From: UMGS1781 sp964389545
GTDB lineage: Bacteria > Bacillota > Clostridia > TANB77 > CAG-508
Assembly (NCBI GenBank): GCA_964389545.1
Contig: CAYMDN010000017.1
Location: 1 to 25,247 of the forward strand
Reading direction: 5' to 3'
DNA length: 25,247 nt
Shown here: positions 13,430 through 20,841 of the stretch, one piece after another
Layout: each line of letters starts with the position of its first letter
Numbering within the stretch: the stretch's first letter is position 1
Made by a program: the position numbers and the translations under genes
The notes under the pieces: model-generated
What the model saw: only the letters and a program-made list of their open reading frames with translations
What the model was told of the DNA's origin: nothing
Database searches by the model: none

Positions 13430-14494
13430 ATGGAAAAGCTATTAAAAATAAAAGAAAATATGTTTAACTTTATCAAAGAACATAAAGACTATATTATTGG
13501 CTTTTTACAAGAACATAAAAAAATAGTTTTAAGCATATTAGCAGGTTTAATAGTAATTATAACAATTCTAGTAGTTTGGTCGACATTAGGAAAACAAGAA
13601 ATGGGAAATACAGCAGGAAACCTATATGGAAACCATGGAATAGCAGCACAATCTGGAAAGTGGGTTTACTATATGTGGTTTGACGACAATAAACCAGCAG
13701 GAATATACAGAGTAAAAGAAAATGGAAAGAAAACTGAAAAGGTAAATGAAGGATATTATGAATATATAAATGTAGTTAACAAATATATATATTGTACAGA
13801 AAGAGATGCGGAAAAGGGAGAATTTAATCTTGTTAAAATAAAAACAAATGGAAAAACCAAAGAGGTTTTAGCAAGTAATATAGATAGTAAACCTATAACC
13901 GTTGCAAATGATAAGATATACTATTTTAAAGAAGGAATTTTCTATTGCATATCAGTAAATGGAACAGATAGGAAAAAATTATCAGACAAAGATATTAAAT
14001 ATTATGAAATTTCAAGCAATAAAATTTATTACATTTTTCAAAATGAATCAGATAGTTATATAGCATATATGAAGAAAAATGGAGAAAAGAGTGTAAACCT
14101 TGGGAAACTTGAAGATTCAGAATATATAGCATTACATGTTAAAGGTAACCAGGTATATTATATTATGAGAGATGCCGAAGATGAAAATGCATATAAGTTA
14201 TATAAAATGAACAAGAAAAATGGTGGAAAAGTACAAAGAATATATTCATTATCAAACAGAGTTGAATATATAAATATGCAAGACGATGCTGTATACTTTG
14301 CAACAAGGGATGGAGATATTCAAATTACATCTATAAATTATAAAGCTGCACATAAGATTGACTTGAAAAAACTAGAAAAATTAGACGCTATTGGAACGTC
14401 AAAAAAGTGGGTCTATTATGTAACAGAAAGCGAAGATAACGAAATAATAATGGAAAGAATAAATAAAAAGGGAGAGAAAGAGCAATCTTTATAA
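13430..14494 (+). CDS. Membrane-anchored beta-propeller protein (DUF5050-like)
   Basis: 354 residues. A basic N-terminal cytoplasmic stretch of about 35 residues precedes one transmembrane segment (IVLSILAGLIVIITILVVWS, about residues 36-55). The outside part has repeated blades of the form W-V-Y-Y...I-Y-R-V/K...G-K-x-x-K-V (for example KWVYYMWFDD, NKYIYCTERD, DKIYYFKEG, NKIYYIFQN, NQVYYIMRD, DAVYFATRD, KWVYYVTES). This is the pattern I know as DUF5050, a propeller of unknown ligand. The ATG at 13430 has GAGGTG upstream; a GTG at 13418 in frame has no site of its own. It lies 11 nt before the kinase gene. Family call fairly sure, function unknown. Confidence 0.75.
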   Translation: MEKLLKIKENMFNFIKEHKDYIIGFLQEHKKIVLSILAGLIVIITILVVWSTLGKQEMGNTAGNLYGNHGIAAQSGKWVYYMWFDDNKPAGIYRVKENGKKTEKVNEGYYEYINVVNKYIYCTERDAEKGEFNLVKIKTNGKTKEVLASNIDSKPITVANDKIYYFKEGIFYCISVNGTDRKKLSDKDIKYYEISSNKIYYIFQNESDSYIAYMKKNGEKSVNLGKLEDSEYIALHVKGNQVYYIMRDAEDENAYKLYKMNKKNGGKVQRIYSLSNRVEYINMQDDAVYFATRDGDIQITSINYKAAHKIDLKKLEKLDAIGTSKKWVYYVTESEDNEIIMERINKKGEKEQSL

Positions 14495-14505
14495 GAGGTG
14501 GAAAA

Positions 14506-16146
14506 ATGCAAATTAATTACAAAGGAAGTCAAATGCAAGTACAAGAAGGGACAAGCGTAAAAGATTTACTTAAAGATGAAATTAATAATGACAAATATAA
14601 TATTATAGCATGTAAATTCAATAACGAGATTAAAAGATTAGACTATAAGATGGAATCAGATGGAACATTGGAATTAGTATATTTAACAGACAAAGACGGA
14701 ATGAGAATATATAAAAGAGGAATTATATTTATTATTAGTAAGGCTTTTAGTGAGATATATCCCAATTTTTTATTAACAGTTAACTACCAGCTGTACAATT
14801 CAATGTTCTGTAATATAGAAAACTTTATATTTACAGATGATGTAATGAATAGAATAACCGAGAGAACAAACGAAATAATAGAGCAGGATTTACCAATAGA
14901 AAAACGTGCAATGTCTAAAGAAGATGCTCGAAAATTTTATGAAGGTACAAACAATTTAAAAGGTAAATTACAACTAGATAATGAAGAAAAAAGGGAACAT
15001 ACATTATATTATTGTGAAGACTATTATAATTATTTTTATGGAGTTATGCCAATATCAACAGGAATAATAAAGCATTTTGAACTTGTAAAATATGATGATG
15101 GATTTTTAATAAGATATCCAAATGAAAAACATCCAAATGAATTGATAGAGTATGAAGAAACACCAAAACTATATAATACACTAAAAGAATATGATAAAGT
15201 ACATAAAGTACTAGAAATTGATACAGTATACAAATTAAATAAAATTATAGAAGCAGGTAAAATAAAAGATTATATACTTATAGACGAAGCTTTACATGAG
15301 AAGAAGATAGCAAATATTGCAGATCAAATAGTACAAAACAAAGGAATAAAATTAATTACAATAGCAGGACCTTCTTCTTCAGGAAAAACAACATTTTCAA
15401 AGAGATTAGAAATACAATTAAAAATTAATGGGCTAAAACCAAAAACAATATCAGTGGATAACTACTTTGTGGAAAGAGAGCAAACTCCATTAGATGAGAA
15501 TGGAAAATATGATTTTGAATGTATAGAAGCAATAGATACAAAACTTTTGAATGATGATTTAGTAAAATTGCTTAATGGGGAAGAAATAGATGCACCAACA
15601 TTTAATTTCCATACAGGACATAAAGAGTATAGGGGAAAGAAAATGAAATTGGCAGCGGATGAAGTCCTTGTAATGGAAGGAATTCATTGCTTGAATGATG
15701 ATCTAACATATTTAATTCCAAAAGAACAGAAATTTAAAATATATATTAGCGCATTAACAGTTTTAAATCTTGATTACTATAATAGAATTTCAACAACAGA
15801 TACAAGATTAATTAGAAGAATAGTTAGAGATCACCAATTTAGAGGATATAATGCAAGCCATACTTTAGAAATGTGGGAATCTGTTAAAGCTGGAGAACTA
15901 AAAAATATATTTAAATTTCAAGAAGAAGCAGATGCAATGTTTAATTCATCGCTAGTATATGAACTTGCTGCATTGAAGAAACATGCTTTACCAATGCTAG
16001 AAGAAATAACACCAGATTCACCATTATATTCAGAGGCGAAGAGACTGATAGCATTTTTAAGATACATTAAAGATATACCAGATGATGATATACCATGTCA
16101 TTCACTAATAAGAGAATTTATAGGACATAGCATATTTGAGGACTAA
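14506..16146 (+). CDS. TGS-domain nucleoside (uridine-like) kinase
   Basis: 546-residue chimera known in Firmicutes and related phyla. An N-terminal TGS domain (about residues 1-60, with GSQMQVQEGTSVKDLL), a region related to the threonyl-tRNA synthetase second domain (about 60-260), and a C-terminal phosphoribulokinase/uridine-kinase P-loop domain (about 280-520). The P-loop GPSSSGKTTFSKRL is at about residue 287; TISVDNYFVEREQTP follows, then VLVMEGIHCLND and RRIVRDHQFRGYNA. It is annotated as nucleoside or uridine kinase, but the substrate of this fused type is unclear to me. The ATG at 14506 has AGAGGTGG upstream. It is co-transcribed with the propeller protein and the RNHCP protein. Confidence 0.85.
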   Translation: MQINYKGSQMQVQEGTSVKDLLKDEINNDKYNIIACKFNNEIKRLDYKMESDGTLELVYLTDKDGMRIYKRGIIFIISKAFSEIYPNFLLTVNYQLYNSMFCNIENFIFTDDVMNRITERTNEIIEQDLPIEKRAMSKEDARKFYEGTNNLKGKLQLDNEEKREHTLYYCEDYYNYFYGVMPISTGIIKHFELVKYDDGFLIRYPNEKHPNELIEYEETPKLYNTLKEYDKVHKVLEIDTVYKLNKIIEAGKIKDYILIDEALHEKKIANIADQIVQNKGIKLITIAGPSSSGKTTFSKRLEIQLKINGLKPKTISVDNYFVEREQTPLDENGKYDFECIEAIDTKLLNDDLVKLLNGEEIDAPTFNFHTGHKEYRGKKMKLAADEVLVMEGIHCLNDDLTYLIPKEQKFKIYISALTVLNLDYYNRISTTDTRLIRRIVRDHQFRGYNASHTLEMWESVKAGELKNIFKFQEEADAMFNSSLVYELAALKKHALPMLEEITPDSPLYSEAKRLIAFLRYIKDIPDDDIPCHSLIREFIGHSIFED

Positions 16147-16163
16147 CTTAGAAAGGAACTACT

Positions 16164-16475
16164 ATGGAAAGTTTATTTACGGAAATAGATGAAGAATTTA
16201 TATGTGAAAACTGTGGTAAAAAAGTACCTAAGTTAGGATATTCATGCCGAAATCATTGCAATAGTTGCTTATGCTCAAAACATGTAGATAAAAATCCAGG
16301 TGATAGGCAAGAAACTTGCCATGGACTATTAGAACCTATAGGAGTTGAAATAAGTTCTAAAAAAGGATATATAATAATTCAAAAATGCAAAAAATGTGGA
16401 GCAATAAGAAGAAACAAAGCAGCAGATGATGATAATATTGATTTAATAATAAAATTAAGTGTTAATAATGATTAA
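16164..16475 (+). CDS. RNHCP-domain zinc-ribbon protein
   Basis: 103 residues with the conserved order CENCGKK, YSCRNHCNSCLCSKHVD, PGDRQETCHGLLEPIG, and a C-terminal CKKCG pair. This is the RNHCP domain, a small cysteine-rich family of unknown role, likely zinc-binding through the CxxC pairs. The motif Pro is replaced by Asn here (RNHCN). The ATG at 16164 follows AGAAAGGA. It is the last gene of the operon, ending at a terminator shared with htpX. Confidence 0.85.
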   Translation: MESLFTEIDEEFICENCGKKVPKLGYSCRNHCNSCLCSKHVDKNPGDRQETCHGLLEPIGVEISSKKGYIIIQKCKKCGAIRRNKAADDDNIDLIIKLSVNND

Positions 16476-16476
16476 A

Positions 16477-16503
16477 AAAGAATTCCTAAGGGAATTCTTT
16501 TTA
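16477..16503. terminator. Bidirectional terminator between RNHCP gene and htpX
   Basis: A perfect 10-bp stem AAAGAATTCC/GGAATTCTTT (16477-16486 with 16491-16500), loop TAAG, with T-runs on both strands. It lies in the 31-nt gap between convergent stops. Confidence 0.82.
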
Positions 16504-16506
16504 TAA

Positions 16507-17397
16507 TTATTTTATATTTTGCAATGCTTCTATTCTAGCTTCAATAGTTGGGTGAGTATCAAATAATCCAGCTTTTTTCTTATTCTTTTCTTTAAATGGA
16601 TTTACTATAAATAGATTGGCAGTAGCATTGTTTGCAGTTTCTAATTCGTTAGAGTCAGCATCTAATTTTCGCAATGCTGAAATTAATCCATCGGGATTTC
16701 TTGTTATTTCAGCAGCTGTAGCATCAGCTAAAAATTCTCTCCTTCTTGAAAAAGACATTTGTAGGATTTTACCAAGTATAGGAGATACAATAAGTAAAAT
16801 AAGTCCAATGACCATTAAAATTGCATTTCCTTTGTTATCATCATCATTACTATGGTGACCCCATAAGAATGAACGAGAGAACATATCAGAAAGCATAACT
16901 AAGAAACCAACCATAACTGTAACTATTGCAGAAAATAAAATATCATAATTTCTAATATGACCAATTTCGTGTGCTAAAACGCCTTCTAGTTCATAATATT
17001 CTAACTTTTCAAGAAGCCCCGTTGTCACACAAATTATAGCATGTTCTGGATTTCTACCAGTTGCAAAAGCATTTGGTTGAGGATCATCAACTACATATAA
17101 TCCAGGCCTTTTAGGTAATCCAGCAGAAATCATAAGAGCGTCTAAAATATGAACTAATTTTCTATCTTCTTCAAGAGTTGCTGGTCTAGCCTTTGTTACA
17201 GATAAAATAATTTTATCACTATTATAATAAGAAGCCCAGCTAGAGATAATGGAGAAAAGTAAAGCTATCATTATTGCAACAGGACCATCAATATCAAAAG
17301 CCATAGCTATAAAATACACAATAAGAGTGATTATAATTATAAAACTGCTAACAATTATACCAGATTTAAATTTATTTTTCCTGATATCTTCAAACAT
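16507..17397 (-). CDS. htpX: Membrane zinc metalloprotease HtpX (M48)
   Basis: 296-residue integral membrane protease that degrades misfolded membrane proteins. Two N-terminal membrane segments (about residues 12-33 and 39-56) precede the catalytic HEIGH at about 143-147, with the third zinc ligand Glu in RREFLADATAAE near 221. Two more membrane segments lie at about 155-170 and 192-210. The NAFATGRNPEHA segment near 110 is typical of HtpX. I chose the ATG at 17397 because AGGTG lies about 6 nt upstream; an in-frame GTG at 17406 falls within that site. It is single-gene, divergent from rsmA. The asparagine- and lysine-rich C-terminus is usual for AT-rich hosts. Confidence 0.93.
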   Translation of the reverse strand: MFEDIRKNKFKSGIIVSSFIIIITLIVYFIAMAFDIDGPVAIMIALLFSIISSWASYYNSDKIILSVTKARPATLEEDRKLVHILDALMISAGLPKRPGLYVVDDPQPNAFATGRNPEHAIICVTTGLLEKLEYYELEGVLAHEIGHIRNYDILFSAIVTVMVGFLVMLSDMFSRSFLWGHHSNDDDNKGNAILMVIGLILLIVSPILGKILQMSFSRRREFLADATAAEITRNPDGLISALRKLDADSNELETANNATANLFIVNPFKEKNKKKAGLFDTHPTIEARIEALQNIK

Positions 17398-17415
17398 AGT
17401 TATCACCTGATAAAA

Positions 17416-17444
17416 AGTATATCATATAAACCTTAAATATACAA
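17416..17444 (-). promoter_or_regulatory. htpX promoter
   Basis: TTGTAT (17444-17439), 17-nt spacer, TATACT (17421-17416) with extended -10 TG, read on the minus strand. Confidence 0.6.
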
Positions 17445-17477
17445 TAAAAAACAAGGTACTGTACTTTATAAAGAAAA

Positions 17478-17486
17478 TGATATAAA
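17478..17486 (+). promoter_or_regulatory. Extended -10 promoter of rsmA
   Basis: TGaTATAAA at 17478-17486, 27 nt before the rsmA ATG. No clear -35. A small palindrome GTACtGTAC (17456-17464) lies just upstream, where a -35 would be. Confidence 0.45.
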
Positions 17487-17512
17487 ATAGTATATGTAAA
17501 GGGAGAGAAAAT

Positions 17513-18358
17513 ATGAGCGTATTAAAAGATACAAAATTCATTTTAGATAAATATCATATATATGCAAATAAGAGTTTAGGACAAAACTTTCTTATAGATG
17601 ATGATAGCGTTTGTGGGATTATTGAATCAGCAAATATTTCAAAAGATGATTTAGTAATAGAAATTGGACCAGGGTTAGGAACAATAACAAAGGAATTATT
17701 AGATAGAGCTGGAAAAGTTATATGTATAGAGCTAGATGAAAGAATGATAGGAATATTAAATGATAGGTTTGCTTTATATGATAATTTCAGAATAATAAAT
17801 GAAGATGTACTAAAAGTAGATTTAAATAAATTAATTAAAGAAGAAAAAATAAAAAATACAAAGATTGTAGCGAACTTACCATATTACATCACAACACCAA
17901 TCATCATGAAATTGCTAGAAGAAAGGCTAGATATAGATACCATTACTGTAATGATACAAAAAGAAGTCGCAGAAAGATTAGTTGCAGAACCAGGTAAGGG
18001 AGAATCAGGTGCAATAACATATGCAATTCATTATTACACAAAACCAAGAGTGATATTACAAGTACCAAATACTGCATTTATACCAGAGCCAAAAGTAAAT
18101 TCAACAGTAATACAATTGGAAGTTCAAAAAGCACCAACAGTAGAGGTAGAAGATGAAGAAAAGTTATTTGAAGTAATAAAAGTATCATTTATGCAAAAAA
18201 GAAAGACATTAGTAAATGCAATAACAAATAGCAACAAATATGGAGATAAAGAGACGATAGAAAAAATAATATTAAAAATGGGATTAGACACACGAATAAG
18301 ACCAGAAAAATTAACACTAGAGCAATATGCACGTTTGTCAGAATACTTGAATTGCTAA
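17513..18358 (+). CDS. rsmA: 16S rRNA adenine(1518/1519)-N6 dimethyltransferase
   Basis: Dimethylates the two adjacent adenosines in the 3'-terminal helix of 16S rRNA, a late 30S assembly step (KsgA). SLGQNFLIDDD near residue 20, the AdoMet site EIGPGLGTITKELL near 50, the acidic ELDERM loop near 73 and the catalytic NLPYYITTPI near 120 are all present. At 281 residues it has the usual length. The ATG at 17513 has AAGGGAG upstream. It stands in its own unit; the promoter of the next gene overlaps the end of this one. Confidence 0.96.
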   Translation: MSVLKDTKFILDKYHIYANKSLGQNFLIDDDSVCGIIESANISKDDLVIEIGPGLGTITKELLDRAGKVICIELDERMIGILNDRFALYDNFRIINEDVLKVDLNKLIKEEKIKNTKIVANLPYYITTPIIMKLLEERLDIDTITVMIQKEVAERLVAEPGKGESGAITYAIHYYTKPRVILQVPNTAFIPEPKVNSTVIQLEVQKAPTVEVEDEEKLFEVIKVSFMQKRKTLVNAITNSNKYGDKETIEKIILKMGLDTRIRPEKLTLEQYARLSEYLNC

Positions 18359-18363
18359 GGTGC

Positions 18364-18391
18364 TTGACTTTAAGCTATTTTGTAGTATAAT
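18364..18391 (+). promoter_or_regulatory. Promoter of the DUF84-thrS unit
   Basis: TTGACT (18364-18369), 16-nt spacer, TATAAT (18386-18391). It begins 6 nt after the rsmA stop. It is probably the main promoter for thrS too, since the 24-nt gap before thrS holds neither a T-box leader nor a promoter. Confidence 0.7.
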
Positions 18392-18421
18392 AATAAAAGA
18401 TTATTATAAAGGATGAGATAA

Positions 18422-18697
18422 ATGTTAATATCAATTGGAACAAGAAGTATACCAAAGGTTACAGCGATAACTAGAGCCTTTTCTAGGTACCCAGAACTTT
18501 GGCTAGACAAAGATGATAAAATTGAATATTTAATAATGCCAAAAGAAGTTAGAAACGATGAAAAAGCAGGACAAGATAAAGATAATTTTTCAGGTGTTTC
18601 TTGCAATCCTTTAACATTAACAGAAACTATAACAGGAGCAAAAAACAGAGCAAAAAATGCTTTTGAACATGCTGAGGAGAGATGCCGGCACATGTAA
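18422..18697 (+). pseudogene. DUF84 inosine/xanthosine triphosphatase, N-terminal part (frameshifted)
   Basis: The N-terminal 91 codons of a DUF84/YjjX-type NTPase, which hydrolyses ITP and XTP to keep damaged purines out of nucleic acid. It begins ISIGTRSIPKVTAITRAF, which fits the family's N-terminal substrate loop, and contains TLTETITGAKNRAKNAF, the family's G-A-x-x-R-A segment. It has a good AAAGGATGAG ribosome site before the ATG at 18422. The frame runs into an early stop at 18697 because of an apparent extra base in GAGGAGAGAT (about 18675-18683). Skipping one base gives AEEDAGTCNYAVGIEAGM and joins the frame of the next entry. The intact gene would span 18422-19025 and encode about 200 residues, a normal family length. 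Confidence 0.75.
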
Positions 18698-19025
18698 CTA
18701 TGCTGTTGGAATAGAAGCTGGAATGTATGAAGTTGCAGAGGTTGAAACTGGATACATGGACTGTAGTATTTGTGCTATTTATGATGGAAAAAGTTATTAT
18801 ATTGGCTTCAGCCCATCATTTGAATATCCAAAAACAGTAGTTGAAAGAGTATTAGAAGGTGAAGAACTAGGATATATGAAAGATGTATTTGGTGAAACTG
18901 CAAAAGGAAGAAAAGGAGCAATAGGAGTATTAACAGATGGAAGAGTTTACAGAGATGAACTAGAAGAATATGCAGTTATTATGGCATTAACCAAAATTGT
19001 AACTCCAGAGATATATAATAAATAA
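18679..19025 (+). pseudogene. DUF84 inosine/xanthosine triphosphatase, C-terminal part (frameshifted)
   Basis: The second half of the same gene, in the next frame. It contains NYAVGIEAGM (family pattern D/N-Y-x-V-G-I-E-x-G), MDCSICAIYDGKSYYIGFSPSFEYP, a helical KDVFGETAKGRKGAIGVLTDGRV and RDELEEYAVIMAL, the conserved DUF84 C-terminus. An ATG at 18657 would open this frame, but the residues before the junction do not fit the family and there is no ribosome site, so independent start is unlikely. It lies 24 nt before thrS. Whether the shift is real, programmed or a sequencing error cannot be told here. Confidence 0.75.
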
Positions 19026-19049
19026 AATTAAAGAAGGAAGATGAGATAA

Positions 19050-20804
19050 ATGTTTATAATAAAATTAGAAGGCGGAAGAACGCAAGAAGTACCAGAGAAG
19101 ACATATTGGCATACGAGCTCACACATATTAGCTCAAGCAATAAAAAGATTATATCCAGAAATGAAATTGGCAATAGGACCATCAATAGAAAATGGATTTT
19201 ATTATGATTTTGATACAGATAAACCATTTACACCTGAGATGTTTGCAGAAATAGAAGAAGAAATGAAAAAAATAATCAAAGAAGATTATCCAATAGAAAG
19301 ATTTGTTTTACCTAGAGATCAGGCATTAGAACTTATGAAAGATGAACCATACAAACAAGAATTAATAAGAGATTTACCAGAAGACGAAGAAATATCTTTC
19401 TACAAACAAGGCGAATTTACTGACCTTTGTGCAGGACCGCATTTACCAAGTACAGGAAAAGTAAAAGCAATAAAACTATTAACAACATCAGGTGCTTACT
19501 GGAGAGGCGACGAAAAAAATAAAATGCTTCAAAGAATATATGGAATATCATTCCCAAAAGCAAGTCAACTAGAAGAATATTTATATATGATAGAAGAAGC
19601 TAAAAAGAGAGACCACAGAAAATTAGGAAAAGAATTAGAGTTGTTTTTCTTTGATGAAACAGCTCCAGGAATGGCTTACTGGATGCCAAAAGGATTTACA
19701 TTAATGAATACATTAATTGAATTTTGGAGAAAAGAACATCAAAAAAGGGGATACCAAGAATTTTCAGGACCACAAGTAAATAGCAGTAGCTTATGGAAAA
19801 CATCGGGACATTGGGATCACTATAAAGAAGATATGTATATATTAACAGATGCAGATGGAAATGAACAAGCATTAAAGCCAATGAATTGTCCAAACTCAAT
19901 AAAAATATATCAAACAAAATTAAGAAGCTACAAAGACTTACCATTAAGATTTAATGACGTTGATGTTATACACAGAAATGAAAAATCAGGACAATTAAAT
20001 GGTTTATTTAGAGTAAGAATGTTTAGACAAGATGATTCACACAATTATATAACAGATGAACAAATTGGTAGTGAAATAAAAGACATAGTAGAAATAATAA
20101 AATATTTATATTCAATATTTGGATTAGAATATAAACTAACATTGTCAACAAGACCAGAAAGTGATTACCTAGGAGATATTGAAACTTGGGATAAAGCAGA
20201 AAGTGAATTAAGAAGTGTATTAGATGAACTATGTGGAGAAGGACAATATCAAATCAATGAAGGTGATGGAGCTTTTTATGGACCAAAAATAGATATAAAA
20301 ATGAAAGATTGTTTAGGAAGAGAATGGCAAATGGGAACGATACAATTAGATTTCCAATTACCACAAAGATTTAATCTTTCATATATAGATAAAGATGGAA
20401 ATAAGAAAACACCAATAATGATACATAGAGCTTTATTTGGATCATTTGATAGATTTATAGGAATAATAACAGAACATTATGCAGGAGCATTTCCAACATG
20501 GTTAGCACCAGTACAAGTAAGAATATTACCTATTTCAGAACATCAACATGATTATGCTAAAGAAATAAATGAAAAATTCTTAGAAGCAGGATTAAAAGTA
20601 GAACTAGATTTAAGAGAAGAAAAAATAGGCTATAAGATAAGAGAAGCACAGCTTCAAAAAATACCATATATGATAATCTTAGGAGACAAAGAAAAAGAAG
20701 CAAAGGCTGTTGGGGTTCGTTCAAGAAAAGAAGGAGACATCGGACAAATGAATGTAGACGAATTCATTAGCAAAATAAAAAAAGAAATAGAAGAATACAA
20801 ATAA
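19050..20804 (+). CDS. thrS: Threonyl-tRNA synthetase lacking the TGS domain
   Basis: Class II synthetase that charges tRNA-Thr. The protein starts directly at the editing domain: HTSSH at residues 21-25 and CAGPHLP near 127-133 are the editing-site His and Cys residues. The catalytic core has the zinc ligands Cys in MNCPNS (about 277), His in DDSHNYI (about 329) and His in IMIHRALFGS (about 458); the anticodon-binding domain follows (VRILPISEHQHDYA onward). At 584 residues it is about 60 shorter than ThrRS with an N-terminal TGS domain. An in-frame TAA directly before the ATG, and an AGAAGGAAGATGAG ribosome site, show that nothing is missing at the start. Confidence 0.95.
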   Translation: MFIIKLEGGRTQEVPEKTYWHTSSHILAQAIKRLYPEMKLAIGPSIENGFYYDFDTDKPFTPEMFAEIEEEMKKIIKEDYPIERFVLPRDQALELMKDEPYKQELIRDLPEDEEISFYKQGEFTDLCAGPHLPSTGKVKAIKLLTTSGAYWRGDEKNKMLQRIYGISFPKASQLEEYLYMIEEAKKRDHRKLGKELELFFFDETAPGMAYWMPKGFTLMNTLIEFWRKEHQKRGYQEFSGPQVNSSSLWKTSGHWDHYKEDMYILTDADGNEQALKPMNCPNSIKIYQTKLRSYKDLPLRFNDVDVIHRNEKSGQLNGLFRVRMFRQDDSHNYITDEQIGSEIKDIVEIIKYLYSIFGLEYKLTLSTRPESDYLGDIETWDKAESELRSVLDELCGEGQYQINEGDGAFYGPKIDIKMKDCLGREWQMGTIQLDFQLPQRFNLSYIDKDGNKKTPIMIHRALFGSFDRFIGIITEHYAGAFPTWLAPVQVRILPISEHQHDYAKEINEKFLEAGLKVELDLREEKIGYKIREAQLQKIPYMIILGDKEKEAKAVGVRSRKEGDIGQMNVDEFISKIKKEIEEYK

Positions 20805-20806
20805 TA

Positions 20807-20839
20807 AAAAAAACAGGAATCTTGGATTCCTGTTTTTTT
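20807..20839. terminator. Bidirectional terminator between thrS and the PBP gene
   Basis: AAACAGGAATC (20811-20821) pairs with GATTCCTGTTT (20825-20835), loop TTG, extended by flanking A- and T-runs on both sides. It fits both convergent transcripts. Confidence 0.87.
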
Positions 20840-20841
20840 AT

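Noticed and set aside
10850..13430. Integrated mobile element or prophage with attachment sites
   Set aside because: No integrase, transposase, phage gene or flanking direct repeat could be found around the island; the nearby tRNA 3' end is not repeated on the far side as far as I can see.
18360..18421. Possible T-box leader upstream of the thrS unit
   Set aside because: Only about 30 nt lie between the promoter and the first ATG, and no T-box sequence or specifier stem is present; the 24-nt gap before thrS is also too short.
18657..18700. Independent start of a shorter protein at the ATG at 18657
   Set aside because: No ribosome site, and the residues before the junction do not match the DUF84 family; a frameshift within one gene explains both halves better.
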